64,000 nt of DNA from Pseudomonadota bacterium (GCA_023425645.1 JAFACG010000048.1:6728-70727), one strand, 5' to 3'; shown: positions 9,403 to 19,820, counted from the stretch's first letter. Notes: a model not told the origin generated them from the sequence alone. Numbers and translations: made by a program.

Positions 9403-10221
9403 ATGACTTTGCCGCTTATTTCGCCTTTGCTGGCCGGTTCCGAAGATGGGTCCGCCGTGCTGGCGGTGGTCCGGCAATCCGGCGAGCAGCGCGCCACGCC
9501 GGCGCATCGCCATGCGCGCGGCCAGTTGCTGGGCGCATCGCAAGGGCTGTTGGCGGTGGAGGCGGGACGCCACCGCTGGGTGGTGCCGGCCACCCATGCC
9601 GTCTGGGTGCCGCCGGGGATGATGCACAGCCTGCGTTCGCATGGTCCGTTCGCCGGCTGGAGCGTCTATGTGCAGCCGCAGGCGTGCCGGCTCCTGTCCA
9701 GCAGCGCCTGCGTGCTGCAGGTGTCCGGCTTGCTGCGGGAGGCGGTGATCCGGGTCGCGACCTGGGAAGGGCAGGCCTGGACGCCGGAGCGGCAGCGTCT
9801 GGCAGCGGTGTTGCTGGACGAGATACGCGCTTTGCCCGAGCAGGACCTGGGCTTGCCCCTGCCGGCCGATGCGCGCCTGCTGCGCATTGCCCAGGCCTTG
9901 ATCGACCAGCCGGGCGATGACCGCAGCCTGAACGCCTGGGCGCAGTGGGCGGGCTTGGCGCCGCGCACGCTCAGCCGTCGTTATGTCATGGAGACCGGCT
10001 TCAGCCTGACGGCTTGGCGTCAGCGCGTGCGTCTGTTGCGCGCGCTGGAATTGCTGGCGCAGGGCCGGGCGATGGGAAGCATTGCCTTGGAGCTGGGCTA
10101 TGACAATATCAGCGCCTTCATTGCCTTGTTCCGGCGAGAGTTCGGCGTGACGCCGGGCCGCTGGCGTGAAGGGAAAGTTGGCGGAAAGCAGCAGGAGTCG
10201 AACCTACCTGGGAACGTCTGA
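9403..10221 (+). CDS. AraC-family transcriptional regulator whose 3' end lies inside selC
   Basis: 272 residues. The N-terminal half (about 15-140) is an AraC-type cupin sensor (AHRHARGQLLG, WVPPGMMHSL). The C-terminal half (about 165-262) is a double helix-turn-helix (WAGLAPRTLSRRYVMETG, then ELGYDNISAFIALFRREFG followed by TPGRW), the signature order of the family. The last 14-15 codons are antisense to the 3' part of tRNA-Sec, a 43-base overlap. The DNA-binding region is complete before that point, so the tail is probably dispensable. The ATG at 9403 was preferred over 9352 because the cupin begins soon after, but no clear ribosome site decides it. Confidence 0.9.
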   Translation: MTLPLISPLLAGSEDGSAVLAVVRQSGEQRATPAHRHARGQLLGASQGLLAVEAGRHRWVVPATHAVWVPPGMMHSLRSHGPFAGWSVYVQPQACRLLSSSACVLQVSGLLREAVIRVATWEGQAWTPERQRLAAVLLDEIRALPEQDLGLPLPADARLLRIAQALIDQPGDDRSLNAWAQWAGLAPRTLSRRYVMETGFSLTAWRQRVRLLRALELLAQGRAMGSIALELGYDNISAFIALFRREFGVTPGRWREGKVGGKQQESNLPGNV

Positions 10222-10274
10222 CGCCCCCAACCGGGTTTGAAGCCCGGCCGTGCCACCGGGCACGGATGCTTTCC
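10179..10274 (-). tRNA. selC: tRNA-Sec (anticodon UCA)
   Basis: 96 bases with encoded CCA. The acceptor stem has the 8 bp special to bacterial tRNA-Sec (GGAAAGCA with TGCTTTCC, perfect), followed by discriminator G and CCA. The anticodon loop reads CTTCAAA, flanked by the CCGGG/CCCGG stem. A long variable arm (about GGGGGCGT..ACG..CCC) and a T arm with GGTTCGACTCC follow. It charges with serine, is converted by SelA and is delivered to UGA by SelB. It lies 20 bases downstream of selB on the same strand, so selA-selB-selC is probably one unit. Its 3' half is antisense to the end of the AraC gene. Confidence 0.96.
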
Positions 10275-10293
10275 GCGAAGCCCACATCATACT

Positions 10294-12240
10294 TTAGGGC
10301 AGGTCGGCCTTCAAATTCGTCCCGGGCTTATCCGGCCAGGCCTCGCCGCGCAGGACGTGGCGGTCGCGCAGGCGGCGGGTGTAGCCGATGCGGTCGAAAA
10401 ACTCCAGGATCTGGATGGCGCGCTTGCGGCCCAGGCCGGTGGCGTCGCGAAACTGCGCGGCGCTCACGCCCTTGCCCGCGTCCAGCTCGGCGACGACAAG
10501 GGCCAGCCGCGCCGTCTGGTCGCGGTGGTAGAACAGGTCATGCACGATCTGGAACAGCTCGCCCTGGCGCACCAGCCGGCGCAGCAGGGCGCGCACGCGC
10601 TCTTCCGGCTCGCCCAGCTCGCGGGCCAGGTCGCGCATCCAGGGGGGATCGAAGCCGCCGGCCTCGATGCGCGGCAGCAATTCTTCCGCCAGGGCGGCGT
10701 CCTCGGCCGTCAGGGCGACGCGGTGCCCCGGACGATGCAGCCAGGCGCCCTGGCGGACCAACCGGCCCTGGGCCAGCAGTTGTTCGCAGATCAGCTGCCA
10801 GACGGCATCGGGCATGGTGGGAGCCGCCATGCGCCGCAGCCGGCTGGGGGACAGGCCGGGCTCGTCGGGGTTGCGCTCATGGAAATCCAGCGCGGCGTTT
10901 TCCACCTGTGCACAGAGCGCCTCCAGGCGCGCATCGCTCAAGAGGATGCGCTCGCCTTGCGGGCGGGCGGGTTCGTGCCACCGCGCCCGAGGCGGCGGAG
11001 CCAGTCGGTCGGCGCGGCCGCCGGCCAGGCGCAGCAGGGCGGATTCCTCCAGCCCGTAGGGCGCCTGGTCCAGCAGGCCGGCCAGGTCGCCGCCGCGCGC
11101 CCAGCCCGCCAGGGCGTCCAGCCAGGCCAGCCGGGCCGCGGAGCGGCGCTTGCGGTCCGGTGCGCCGGGATCCAGCACGATGCCGCCGCCCACGGTCTCG
11201 CGGGCCTGTGCATTGCGCAGGATGAAGCGCTCGCCCGTCACCGTGCAGATCGCCCGTTCAAAAACCAGTTGGACCTTGCCGGTCTGGCCGGGCTGCAGCG
11301 CTTCGCCGTCCAGCGGCACGGCGTGCGCGGTCAGGTGGGCGGCCCCCAGATGCACGTGCCAGGGGGACCAGGCGCGCAGCGGACCGTCGGCCTTGTCCAG
11401 CAGCGTCAGCTCCACGTCGATGCGCGCCGATGGGACAAAGCAGCGCGCGTCGGCCAGCCAATCCCCCCGCGAGATGTCCTGCACGTCCACCCCGCCCAGG
11501 TTCAGGGCGCAGCGCTGGCCGGCCACGGCCTGGCGGGCCGGCCGGTTCTGGGCATGGATGCTGCGCACGCGCACGGGCCTGCCCTGGGGCATCAGGCGCA
11601 GGTCCGGAAGCGGGCCGTCCAGGTCCAGCAGGCCGCCGTGCACGGTGCCGGTCACGATGGTGCCGTGCCCCTGCAAGGTGAAGACGCGGTCGATGGCCTG
11701 CCGGAAATAGCCTTCCCTGTCCTGTCCGGCCGACTGCATGGCGCGTTCGTGCAGATGACGACGCAGCGGCTCCACGCCGGGCGCGCCGCTGGAGACGGCA
11801 TCCACCACGAAGACAGGCGCATCCTGCAGAAACGTGGACTGCACCAGTGAGGCGATCTCGGAGCGCACCTGGGCGATGCGCTGTTCGTCGGCCCGGTCCG
11901 CCTTGCTCAGCACGATGGCGCCGTCCCGCAGACCCAACAGCTCCAGCACGGCCATGTGTTCGCGCGTTTGCGGCATCACGCCGTCGTCGGCCGCCACGAT
12001 GAGCAGGCCGAAATCTATGCCCGTGGCTCCGGCGACCATGGTGTGGACTAGGCGTTCGTGGCCGGGCACGTCGATGAAGCCCAGCACCTCGCCGTTGGCC
12101 AGCGGCGTGTAGGCGTAGCCCAGCTCGATGGAAATGCCGCGTTTTTTCTCTTCCTGCAGCCTGTCGGTGTCCACGCCCGTCAGGGCGCGCACCAGGGTGG
12201 TCTTGCCGTGGTCGATGTGTCCTGCCGTGCCGACGATCAT
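10294..12240 (-). CDS. selB: Selenocysteine-specific elongation factor
   Basis: 648 residues. SelB brings Sec-tRNA to the ribosome at UGA codons marked by a SECIS hairpin. The GTPase motifs are GHIDHGKT (residues 7-14), DVPGHE and SKAD. EF-Tu-like domains II and III follow, and the C-terminal half carries the winged-helix repeats that bind the SECIS RNA (end includes [22 protein letters not shown]). The ATG at 12240 starts [12 protein letters not shown], the canonical N-terminus; the longer upstream frame is inside selA. The start overlaps the selA stop by 4 bases (ATGA). Its target is the UGA in the adjacent formate dehydrogenase gene. Confidence 0.97.
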   Translation of the reverse strand: MIVGTAGHIDHGKTTLVRALTGVDTDRLQEEKKRGISIELGYAYTPLANGEVLGFIDVPGHERLVHTMVAGATGIDFGLLIVAADDGVMPQTREHMAVLELLGLRDGAIVLSKADRADEQRIAQVRSEIASLVQSTFLQDAPVFVVDAVSSGAPGVEPLRRHLHERAMQSAGQDREGYFRQAIDRVFTLQGHGTIVTGTVHGGLLDLDGPLPDLRLMPQGRPVRVRSIHAQNRPARQAVAGQRCALNLGGVDVQDISRGDWLADARCFVPSARIDVELTLLDKADGPLRAWSPWHVHLGAAHLTAHAVPLDGEALQPGQTGKVQLVFERAICTVTGERFILRNAQARETVGGGIVLDPGAPDRKRRSAARLAWLDALAGWARGGDLAGLLDQAPYGLEESALLRLAGGRADRLAPPPRARWHEPARPQGERILLSDARLEALCAQVENAALDFHERNPDEPGLSPSRLRRMAAPTMPDAVWQLICEQLLAQGRLVRQGAWLHRPGHRVALTAEDAALAEELLPRIEAGGFDPPWMRDLARELGEPEERVRALLRRLVRQGELFQIVHDLFYHRDQTARLALVVAELDAGKGVSAAQFRDATGLGRKRAIQILEFFDRIGYTRRLRDRHVLRGEAWPDKPGTNLKADLP

Positions 12241-13673
12241 GTGCTTTGTTCTGCAGTCAGTTGCGCGATGAAATCGGGCTCCTGGCTTTCTTCCAGGCAG
12301 CGCAGGTCCAGCCACAGCGCATCATCGGCGATGCGTCCGATGACGGGCCTGGGAAGCTCGCGCAGCCGGGTTTCCAGGCGTGTCAGATGCCGGCCCGGAC
12401 GGCCCGCCCCCGCATGGCGGATGCGCAGGCCGCAACTGGGCAGCACGTCCTCGGGCAGGGCGCCGCTGCCGATCTGGCTGAACAGCGCGGCCGGCTCCAC
12501 GGCGAAGTCCGCGCCTGCCCAGGATTGCAGGACGGGCGCCAGGCGGGCGGCCTGTTCTTTCATGGCCGAGGAGGGGCGGGTGAACAGGCGCAAGGTGGTC
12601 AGGCGTTCGGGCAGCAGCTCGGGCGCGCGGTACAGGGCCAGCACGGGCTCCAGGGCGGCCAGGGTCAGCTTGCCCACGCGCAGGGCGCGCTTGAGCGGGT
12701 TCTTCTTGATCTTGCGGATGAGTTCGGCGCGTCCCACGATCAGGCCGGCCTGCGGGCCGCCCAGCAGCTTGTCGCCGCTGAAGGTGACGATGTCCGCGCC
12801 CGCCTGTATGGTTTCGCGCACGGTGGGCTCGGGCGGCAGCCCCCATTGCGCCAGGTCCACCAGCGTGCCGCTGCCCAGGTCCACGCTGGCGGGCAGGCCG
12901 CGCGCATGCGCGATGTCGGCCACCTGGCCCACATCCACGCTCTTGGTGAAGCCCTTGACCGCATAGTTGCTGCAATGGACTTTCATCAGCATGGCCGTGC
13001 GCGGGCCGATGGCGTTTTCATAGTCGGCGGCATGGGTGCGGTTGGTCGTGCCGATCTCCACCAGCCGCGCGCCGGCGCGCTTCATGATGTCGGGAATGCG
13101 GAAGGCTCCGCCGATCTCGACCAGTTCACCGCGCGACACCACGCTTTCGCGCCGGTCGCTGAGCGTATTGAGCATGAGCAGCACGGCGGCGGCATTGTTG
13201 TTGACCACGGTGGCGGCCTCCGCGCCGGTCAGCTCGCACAGCAGCGGCTCGATCAGGTCGTCCCGGTCGCCCCGTCCGCCGGTTTCCAGGTCGAATTCCA
13301 GGTTGGCGGGGGAGGTCAGCGCGCGGACCACGGCCTGCACGGCCTGGTCCGGCAGCAGGGCGCGGCCCAGATTGGTGTGCAGCACGGTGCCGGTCAGGTT
13401 GTAGACCGGGCGCAGCCGGGATTCGTTGCGGGCCGCCAGGCGGGCCTGCAGGGCCCGGGCCAGGGCCGGCGCGTCCAGGGCGCGCCGGTCCAGCTTTCCT
13501 TGCAGGGCGGCTTCGCGCAAGTCCTGCAGGCAGGCGCGCATGAGCTGGCCGACCTGGGTGTGGCCGTAGGCCTGGAGCAGCGGTGCGAACTCGGGCGAGC
13601 GCAGCAGGCGATCCAGCGATGGGATGTCTTTGGCGCCGGCCGGCGCCTCGGGGGAAAGAGTCGCAGTGTTCAT
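12237..13673 (-). CDS. selA: L-seryl-tRNA(Sec) selenium transferase
   Basis: 478 residues. A pyridoxal-phosphate enzyme that replaces the seryl hydroxyl on tRNA-Sec with selenium from selenophosphate. The PLP lysine is K302 in [13 protein letters not shown]. Other conserved stretches are [17 protein letters not shown] (91-107) and [11 protein letters not shown]. The N-terminal helical domain that binds tRNA-Sec is present (residues 15-75). Gene order and the 4-base overlap with selB support co-expression. About 75 bases separate it from the end of fdhE upstream on the same strand, so it may be read from the formate dehydrogenase operon. Confidence 0.97.
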   Translation of the reverse strand: MNTATLSPEAPAGAKDIPSLDRLLRSPEFAPLLQAYGHTQVGQLMRACLQDLREAALQGKLDRRALDAPALARALQARLAARNESRLRPVYNLTGTVLHTNLGRALLPDQAVQAVVRALTSPANLEFDLETGGRGDRDDLIEPLLCELTGAEAATVVNNNAAAVLLMLNTLSDRRESVVSRGELVEIGGAFRIPDIMKRAGARLVEIGTTNRTHAADYENAIGPRTAMLMKVHCSNYAVKGFTKSVDVGQVADIAHARGLPASVDLGSGTLVDLAQWGLPPEPTVRETIQAGADIVTFSGDKLLGGPQAGLIVGRAELIRKIKKNPLKRALRVGKLTLAALEPVLALYRAPELLPERLTTLRLFTRPSSAMKEQAARLAPVLQSWAGADFAVEPAALFSQIGSGALPEDVLPSCGLRIRHAGAGRPGRHLTRLETRLRELPRPVIGRIADDALWLDLRCLEESQEPDFIAQLTAEQST

Positions 13674-13749
13674 CGTGCAAAGGCTACCACGGAGACCGGG
13701 GCAGATCGACCTTCAGGCGCGCCGTCCGCGGCCTGAAGGCCGACTCATC

Positions 13750-14703
13750 TCAGGACTGCTGCCACAGCAGGGGATTGCCGCTGGAGCGGGAGTAGCCTTC
13801 CTCGCCCATGAGCACGTCCAGGGCCAGGCTGGCCAGGTCGTCGGCCACCGGGTCCACGCCCAGCTGCTTTTCCTGGTAGAAGATCTTGCGGTAGGTGTGG
13901 CAGTTGTCGCAGGATTCGGCCTTGATGCCTTCGGGGCCGTCCTCGATGGCATGGTAGGCCACGCTCTTGGTGCTTTCGCAATGCGAGCAGGTGACGCGCA
14001 CCAGGTGCCATTCCAGCGAGCAGCGCGGGCAGCACAGATAGCGGCAGCCGTCCTCGCGTCCGCCCACGCGCACGATGCTGGCCACGGGCAGGCTGCCGCA
14101 GGCCGGGCAGACGCCGAAAGGGCTGGTTACCGAGAGCTGGCCTTCATCCAGCGAGCAGGCCAGGTGGGTCCAGTAGACCTGCAGGGCCGCCATCACGAAG
14201 GGGGCGGCGGCACCCTGGTCCTCGGCCAGTTGTTCGGCCAGCAGGGCGTCGGCCAGTTCTTCAATGGCTTGCGGCTGCTCCTGCAATTGCGCCAGCAGGC
14301 CCCGGCACACGTTCACGGCGGCTTCAGGCACGCCCGGCGCCTGCGTCATGTGGGTCAGCAGGCCGGTCAGGATGGCGCGCCACCGGGCGTCGCGCTTCCA
14401 GCCGGAGGCCAGCAGCGGCGGCATGCCGTGGGTGCGGGCGGTCTCGATCAGCTCGGCCGGCAGCGGCGTGTCGGGCAGGGCGGCCAGTTCGCGGTGCTGG
14501 CCGTCCACCAGGACGGCCAGCAGGTTCAGGTAGGCACCGGCGGGATTGTCGGCGGCCAGCTGGCGCAGGCGGGCGGCCCGGTCGGCAAAGACGCTGGCCC
14601 GCACCGGCAGGCGCAGCCGGGGGATGGACGTGTGGTCCAGACTTTCGATCTCGCCGCGCGGAAGGATGCGTTGCAAGGCAGACTCCTGAAACAAGGCAGC
14701 CAT
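13750..14703 (-). CDS. fdhE: Formate dehydrogenase accessory protein FdhE
   Basis: 317 residues. FdhE is a cytoplasmic rubredoxin-like iron protein needed for activity of respiratory, Tat-exported formate dehydrogenases. Four CxxC pairs are visible: CPACG, CCPRC, CSHCES and CDNCHT. The C-terminus has the conserved VADDLASLALDVLMGEEGY segment, then SRSSGNPLLW. The only reasonable start (14703) lies inside a perfect inverted repeat (14695-14726), with no strong ribosome site beside it, which may keep its level low relative to the structural subunits. It follows fdhI by about 58 bases and precedes selA. Confidence 0.95.
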   Translation of the reverse strand: MAALFQESALQRILPRGEIESLDHTSIPRLRLPVRASVFADRAARLRQLAADNPAGAYLNLLAVLVDGQHRELAALPDTPLPAELIETARTHGMPPLLASGWKRDARWRAILTGLLTHMTQAPGVPEAAVNVCRGLLAQLQEQPQAIEELADALLAEQLAEDQGAAAPFVMAALQVYWTHLACSLDEGQLSVTSPFGVCPACGSLPVASIVRVGGREDGCRYLCCPRCSLEWHLVRVTCSHCESTKSVAYHAIEDGPEGIKAESCDNCHTYRKIFYQEKQLGVDPVADDLASLALDVLMGEEGYSRSSGNPLLWQQS

Positions 14704-14726
14704 GCGCGCATGCGGGCATGGCTGCC
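14695..14726 (-). promoter_or_regulatory. Perfect 11-bp inverted repeat spanning the fdhE start codon
   Basis: GGCAGCCATGC at 14695-14705 and GCATGGCTGCC at 14716-14726 are perfect complements with a 10-base loop. On the minus-strand transcript the hairpin forms between fdhI and fdhE and buries the fdhE AUG. It is followed by TTGTTTC, so it could be a partial terminator after fdhGHI, a translational attenuator of fdhE, or both. Confidence 0.55.
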
Positions 14727-14761
14727 GGTGGTTGGCCCGGGATCGCCGGGCCGGTGACGAC

Positions 14762-15415
14762 CTACTTGGTCTGGCGGGTGGGGCGCTTGCCCACTTCTTC
14801 GCGGAACCAGGCCCTGTGGTGCTTCCAGGCCCAGCCGCGGCTGACGGTGCCGCGCGTCATGGCCTTGACCGAGCCCTTGACCCAGATTCCGGCGTAGATG
14901 TGCACGATGATCGCGCAAATCATCAGCAGCGCGAAGACCGCGTGCAGCACCGAGGCCAGGCGTATGGCCCAGATGGGGAAGTAGAGCGAGAAATACTCGC
15001 GCCACATCACCACCCCGGTCACCAGCAGGCCCAGCACCAGCAGCACCAGCGCGAAGAACAGGACCTTCTGGCCGGCGTTGTAGCGGCCCACGTCGGGGAT
15101 GCGTTCGTCCCTGGCGTTGAGCACGTCGTTGAAATGGCGCAGCCAGGTCGCGTCGCTACGGTCGAAGGTGTTGTGGCGCACCATGCGGGCGGCGAACACG
15201 AAGAAGCACACGAACAGCACCACGCCGATGAACGGATGCAGGATGCGCGTCCAGGGGCCGCCGCCGAACAGGTTGCTCAGCCAGAACAGGGAGGGGTGGA
15301 ACAGCGCCAGCCCCGACAGCGCCAGCAGCACGAAACTGATGGCGATGATCCAGTGGTTGATGCGCTGGCCGGCGGTGTAGCGCACTATCATTCTGTCGCG
15401 TTTATGCTCAGTCAT
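14762..15415 (-). CDS. fdhI: Formate dehydrogenase cytochrome b556 subunit (gamma)
   Basis: 217 residues. This is the membrane anchor of formate dehydrogenase-N/O type enzymes. It binds two haems b and delivers electrons to quinone. Four hydrophobic segments are visible (about 22-45, 60-80, 118-142 and 155-180), with candidate haem histidines in [16 protein letters not shown] and [21 protein letters not shown]. The start [11 protein letters not shown] at 15415 was chosen over the longer frame because it fits the family N-terminus. It overlaps the end of the beta-subunit gene by 8 bases, so the subunits are translationally coupled. Confidence 0.95.
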   Translation of the reverse strand: MTEHKRDRMIVRYTAGQRINHWIIAISFVLLALSGLALFHPSLFWLSNLFGGGPWTRILHPFIGVVLFVCFFVFAARMVRHNTFDRSDATWLRHFNDVLNARDERIPDVGRYNAGQKVLFFALVLLVLGLLVTGVVMWREYFSLYFPIWAIRLASVLHAVFALLMICAIIVHIYAGIWVKGSVKAMTRGTVSRGWAWKHHRAWFREEVGKRPTRQTK

Positions 15416-16325
15416 GATGGACCTCCTCGATCCGTCGTGCTTCCTCATCGGCGCGGCGTTCGTCTTCCTCGTCCGTCTCGTTCGGGCCGGTGCGGATGTA
15501 GTGGAAGAAGCCGAACAGGGCGGTCAACGCCATCGCGGCCACGCCCAGGGGCTTGGCCACGCCTTTCCAGAGCGAGACCATGGGGCTGATCTGCGGGTCC
15601 TTGGGCAGGTCGCTGTACAGTTCGGGCTTGTCGGCGTGATGCAGCACGTACATGACGTGCGTGCCGCCCACCCCGGCAGGGTCGTACAGGCCGGCGTTCT
15701 CGAAACCGCGCGACTTCAGGTCTTCGATGCGTTCGGAGGCGTGCTGCTTCATGTCCTCCTTGGTGCCGAAGACGATGGCCCCGGTCGGGCAGGTCTTGGC
15801 GCAGGCCGGTTCCTGTCCCACGGCCACCCGGTCCGAGCACAAGGTGCACTTGTAGGCCTTCTTGTCCTTTTCCGAGATGCGCGGGACGTCGAACGGGCAG
15901 CCCGTGACGCAATAGCCGCAGCCTATGCAGTTCTCCTCGTGGAAATCCACGATGCCGTTGGTGTACTGCACGATGGCGCCCGGCGAGGGGCAGGCCTTCA
16001 GGCAGCCCGGATCCTCGCAGTGCATGCAGCCGTCCTTGCGGATCAGCCATTCCAGGTCGCCGGCGGGGTTCTCGTACTCCGCAAAGCGCATGACGGTCCA
16101 GGACTTGTCGGTCAGGTCCGCGGGGTTGTCGTACACCCCCACGTTCTCGCCGATTTCGTCGCGCACGTCGTTCCACTCCATGCAGGCGACCTGGCAGGCC
16201 TTGCAGCCTATGCACTTGCTGGTGTCGATGAGCTTGGCCACCTCCCCGCCCACGGGCTCGCGCACGCTGGGCGAAGGGGTGGTGGTGGCGGAGCGCCGCT
16301 TGATATCCAATGATTGCAATGCCAT
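15408..16325 (-). CDS. fdhH: Formate dehydrogenase iron-sulfur subunit (beta)
   Basis: 305 residues. It carries electrons from the catalytic subunit to cytochrome b. Four ferredoxin-type cysteine clusters can be read: [35 protein letters not shown] and CTLCSDR with a later CAKTC. These account for four [4Fe-4S] centres. A C-terminal membrane helix (about 255-275, [19 protein letters not shown]) anchors it with the cytochrome subunit, and a very charged tail rich in E/D follows. There is no signal peptide, as expected, because it is exported by Tat as a complex with FdhG. It lies 9 bases downstream of fdhG. Confidence 0.96.
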   Translation of the reverse strand: MALQSLDIKRRSATTTPSPSVREPVGGEVAKLIDTSKCIGCKACQVACMEWNDVRDEIGENVGVYDNPADLTDKSWTVMRFAEYENPAGDLEWLIRKDGCMHCEDPGCLKACPSPGAIVQYTNGIVDFHEENCIGCGYCVTGCPFDVPRISEKDKKAYKCTLCSDRVAVGQEPACAKTCPTGAIVFGTKEDMKQHASERIEDLKSRGFENAGLYDPAGVGGTHVMYVLHHADKPELYSDLPKDPQISPMVSLWKGVAKPLGVAAMALTALFGFFHYIRTGPNETDEEDERRADEEARRIEEVHHD

Positions 16326-16334
16326 GGCTTACTC

Positions 16335-19300
16335 CTATACCTTTTCAAGCTTGACCAGGAAGGACTTGGTCTCGGGGGTTTGCGAGTTGCCATCGCCCAC
16401 CGGCGGGGTCAGCGTGTTGGCCAGGAAGCCCGGCTTGGCCAGCCCCACGAAGCCCCAGTGGATGGGAATGCCCACCTGGTGCATGGGCTTGCCGTCCACG
16501 GTCAGGGCCTTGATGCGCTTGGTGACCACGGCCACGGCCTTGATGTAGCCGCGGTTCGAGGACACCTTGACGCGGTCGCCGTGCGCGATGCCTACCTCCT
16601 TGGCCAGTTCTTCGCCGATCTCCACGAACTGTTCGGGCTGCACGATGGCGTTCAGGCGCACGTGCTTGGTCCAGTAGTGGAAGTGCTCGGTCAGGCGGTA
16701 GGTGGTGCCCACGTAGGGGAATTCCTCCACCTTGCCCATGGAGGCCAGATCGTCCTTGAAGACGCGTGCGGCCGGATTGCTGACGGCGCGCGGCTCGTCG
16801 GGACTGAGCGGGTTGTAGCCCAGCGGAGTCTCGAAGGGCTCGTAGTGCTCGGGGAAGGGGCCTTCGGCCATGCCCTTGCGGGCGAAGAAGCGCGCCACGC
16901 CTTCGGGGTTCATGATGAAGGGGGACATGCCGCCGGCTGGATCCTCGTCGATCTTGAAGTCGGGCACGTCGGCGCCCACCCAGCGCTTGCCGTTCCAGTT
17001 CACCAGGCTGCGGCGCGGATTGAAGGGCTTGCCTTCCAGGTCGCAGGAGGCGCGGTTGTACAGCACGCGACGGTTGGCTGGCCATGCCCAGGCCCAGTTC
17101 AGGGTCTGGCCTATGCCGGTCGGGTCACTGTTGTCGCGCCGCGCCATCTGGTTGCCCTGCTGCGTCCAGGCGCCGGCGTAGATCCAGCAGCCGCTGATCG
17201 TGGTGCCGTCGTCGCGCAGTTCGGCAAAGCCGTCCAGCTGCTCGCCGGCCTTGCGCGTGACGCGGGTCGGATCGTTCGGATCGGTCAGGTCTGCAAGGGC
17301 GCGCCCCGAGTATTCCTTGGCCAGTTCGGCGGCGCTCGGATCGTCCGGGTTCGAGTACGGCCAGTACAGGTTCAGGATGGGGTCCGGGTAGGCCCCGCCT
17401 TCTTTCTGGTACATGGCCCGCAGGCGGGTGAACAGCGTGCCCATGATCTCGATGTCGCTCTTGGCCTCGCCGGGCGGCTCGGCCGCCTTCCAGTGCCATT
17501 GCAGCCAGCGGCCCGAGTTCACCAGCGCGCCTTCCTCTTCGGCAAAGCAGGTCGTGGGCAGGCGGAAGACCTCCGTCTGGATGGAAGCGCTGTCCACGTC
17601 GTTGTGCTCGCCGTAGTTGCGCCAGAATTCCGACGTTTCCGTGACCAGCGGGTCCATGATGACCATGTACTTGAGCTTGGAGAAGGCGCGCAGCAGCTTC
17701 TTCTTGTAGGGCGCGGCGGCCAGGGGGTTGAAGCCCTGGCAGATGTAGCCGTTCATCTTGCCCTGGTCCATGAGCTCGAAGACCTGCAGCATGTCGTACA
17801 GCTTGTCCAGCTTGGGCAGGTAGTCGAAGGCCCAGTTGTTCTCGGCCTGCGCGGCATCGCCCCACCACGCCTTCATCAGGCTGACGTGGAACTTCTTGTA
17901 GTTGCGCCAGTAGCTGAGCTGGTTGGGCCGCAGCGGCTGCTGGGCGCGCGCGGCGATGTAGCCGTCGAATTCCTTCTCCGCCTGGTTGGGCAGCGTCAGG
18001 TAGCCGGGCAGCAGGTTGGACATCAGCCCCAGGTCCGTCAGGCCCTGGATGTTGGAGTGCCCGCGCAGCGCGTTCATGCCGCCGCCGGCGATGCCGATGT
18101 TGCCCAGCAGCAGCTGCACCATCGCGCCGGTGCGGATGATCTGCGAGCCGATGCTGTGCTGCGTCCAGCCCAGCGCGTACAGGATGGTGCCGGCGCGATC
18201 GGGCGAGGCCGTGGAGGCCAGCATTTCACAGACCTTCAGGAACTTGTCTTGCGGCGTGCCGCAGACGCGCTGCACCATCTCGGGCGTGTAGCGCTCGTAG
18301 TGCTTCTTGAGCAGCTGGTACACGGTGCGCGGATGCTGCAGCGTGGGGTCGGTCTTGACGTAGCCGTCCTCGCCCAGTTCGTAGTCCCAGGATGTCTTGT
18401 CGTAGCTGCGCTTTTCCTCGTTGTAGCCGGAGTACAGCCCCTGCTCGAAGTCGAAGTCCTCGCGCACGATGAACGACATGTCCGTGTAGTTGCGCACGTA
18501 TTCGTGCTGGATCTTGTCGTTGTCGAGCAGGTACTTGATGACTCCGCCCAGGAAGGTGATGTCCGTTCCGGTGCGTATGGGCGCGTAGAAGTCCGCCACG
18601 GACGCCGACCGCGTGAAGCGGGGATCCACGACGATGAGTTTCGCCTTGTTGTGCGCCTTGGCCTCCGTGACCCATTTGAACCCGCAAGGGTGGGCCTCGG
18701 CGGCGTTGCCGCCCATGATCAGCACGATATCCGCGTTCTTGATGTCGACCCAATGGTTCGTCATCGCGCCACGGCCAAACGTCGGGGCAAGACCTGCCAC
18801 CGTCGGGCCGTGTCAGACACGAGCTTGGTTGTCGAACGCCAGTACGCCGAAGCTGCGGATGACCTTGTGCGTGATGTAGCCTACTTCGTTGCTGCTGGCC
18901 GAGGCGGCCAGCATGCCCGTGGTGAGCCAGCGGTTGACCACGGTGCCGTCGGCGGCGGTGGCCTCGAAGTTGGCGTCGCGGTCTTCCTTCATCAGGCGGG
19001 CGATGCGATTGAACGCATCTTCCCAGGAAATGCGTTCCCATTTGTCCGAGCCGGGGGCGCGGTATTCGGGAAACTTCAGGCGGTTGGGGCTGTGGATGAA
19101 GTCCACCAGGCCGGCGCCCTTGGGACAGAGCGTGCCGCGGTTGACCGGGTGATCCGCATCGCCTTCGATATGCACCACGCTGGGCTGGGCGTTCTTGGCG
19201 CCGTCGCCGCGGGAATACAGCAGCACCCCGCAGGCGACTGAACAATAAGGACAGGTGTTGCGCGTCTCTGTCATGCGGGTCAGCTTGTATTGCCTGACTT

Positions 19301-19403
19301 CCGCCATGGCGGGGGTGGGCGCGGCGCCCAGCAGCACCATGCTGGAGCTGGCCAGCGAGGCCCCCGTCACTTTGAAGAACTGACGCCGACTCATGTTGAC
19401 CAT
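16335..19403 (-). CDS. fdhG: Formate dehydrogenase catalytic subunit (alpha), selenocysteine-containing, UGA at codon 197
   Basis: About 1022 residues when the UGA at 18815-18813 is read as selenocysteine. The two apparent open frames (start to 18813, and 18812 to 16335) are in the same frame, so there is no frameshift. The N-terminus has a Tat signal (SRRQFFK, then a hydrophobic stretch ending TPAMA). A [4Fe-4S] motif, CPYCSVACGVLLYSRG with later CPKGAG, follows. The Sec context NQARV-U-HGPTVAGLAPTFGRGA matches the E. coli FdnG type, where Sec is residue 196. The enzyme oxidises formate in the periplasm using a molybdenum or tungsten bis-MGD cofactor. The start at 19403 is set by TTGGAGAGCCGC before MVNMSRRQF. 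It leads the fdhGHI-fdhE operon, with the Sec machinery directly downstream. Confidence 0.96.
18770..18815 (-). promoter_or_regulatory. SECIS-like hairpin directing selenocysteine at the fdhG UGA
   Basis: On the minus-strand transcript, CACGGCC immediately after UGA pairs with GGCCGTG at 18776-18770. The apical part is a GGCA/TGCC stem closed by a GGTCT loop (18794-18790). The bacterial SECIS of E. coli fdhF likewise carries a GGUCU apical loop recognised by SelB. Position, outer stem and loop sequence all fit. Confidence 0.9.
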
Positions 19404-19820
19404 GCGGCTCTCCAATAGAGTGATTATTGGTGTTTCAAAATCGGACGGGCGCGGCCTTGTGAGCGTTGCAACCCGTTTCATGGTTAGACAGTATAAGCCT
19501 GGGGGAGTCGGAAAACGAAACGGCAGGGGTTTTCCTGTACTGAAAACGGCATTGATTTAATTGATGTTTTTGCAATTGGGAATCAATCGCATTGGTCGGC
19601 CGGATATTGACCTATGTTTTATAAGGACATTCGCTGTTTCATTCTGTCCATTCATGGAATCCGATATAAAAACTGCCCGGCAGCTCGACCTGGACGCGGC
19701 AAGCCGCTGGAGACTGGTCCCTGGCGCTCAGCACGACGTCGATGGACGCGCCTGCCTGGTCATGATGATCGCCGGAGCCCTCAACGTGGTGCTGGCGCCG
19801 TGAGTGCGGCAGTTGTTCTT
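19404..19820. other. Intergenic region upstream of formate dehydrogenase
   Basis: About 417 bases between the fdhG start and the end of nadM-nudix. The first 150 bases are AT-richer than the surroundings (around 19500-19640) and should hold the fdhG promoter, but I could not pick a confident -10/-35 pair. A 49-codon plus-strand open frame (19654-19803) has no ribosome site and is not called. Confidence 0.35.

Noticed and set aside
18800..18815. Frameshift or nonsense mutation splitting fdhG
   Set aside because: Both halves are in the same frame and the TGA is at the known selenocysteine site with a SECIS-like hairpin and full Sec machinery nearby.
16314..19241. 975-codon plus-strand frame opposite formate dehydrogenase
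   Set aside because: Antisense shadow; the minus strand has full FdhG homology across the whole length.
19654..19803. 49-residue plus-strand frame with weak resemblance to DUF2917-like proteins
   Set aside because: No ribosome site, short, and the resemblance is limited to a few hydrophobic positions.
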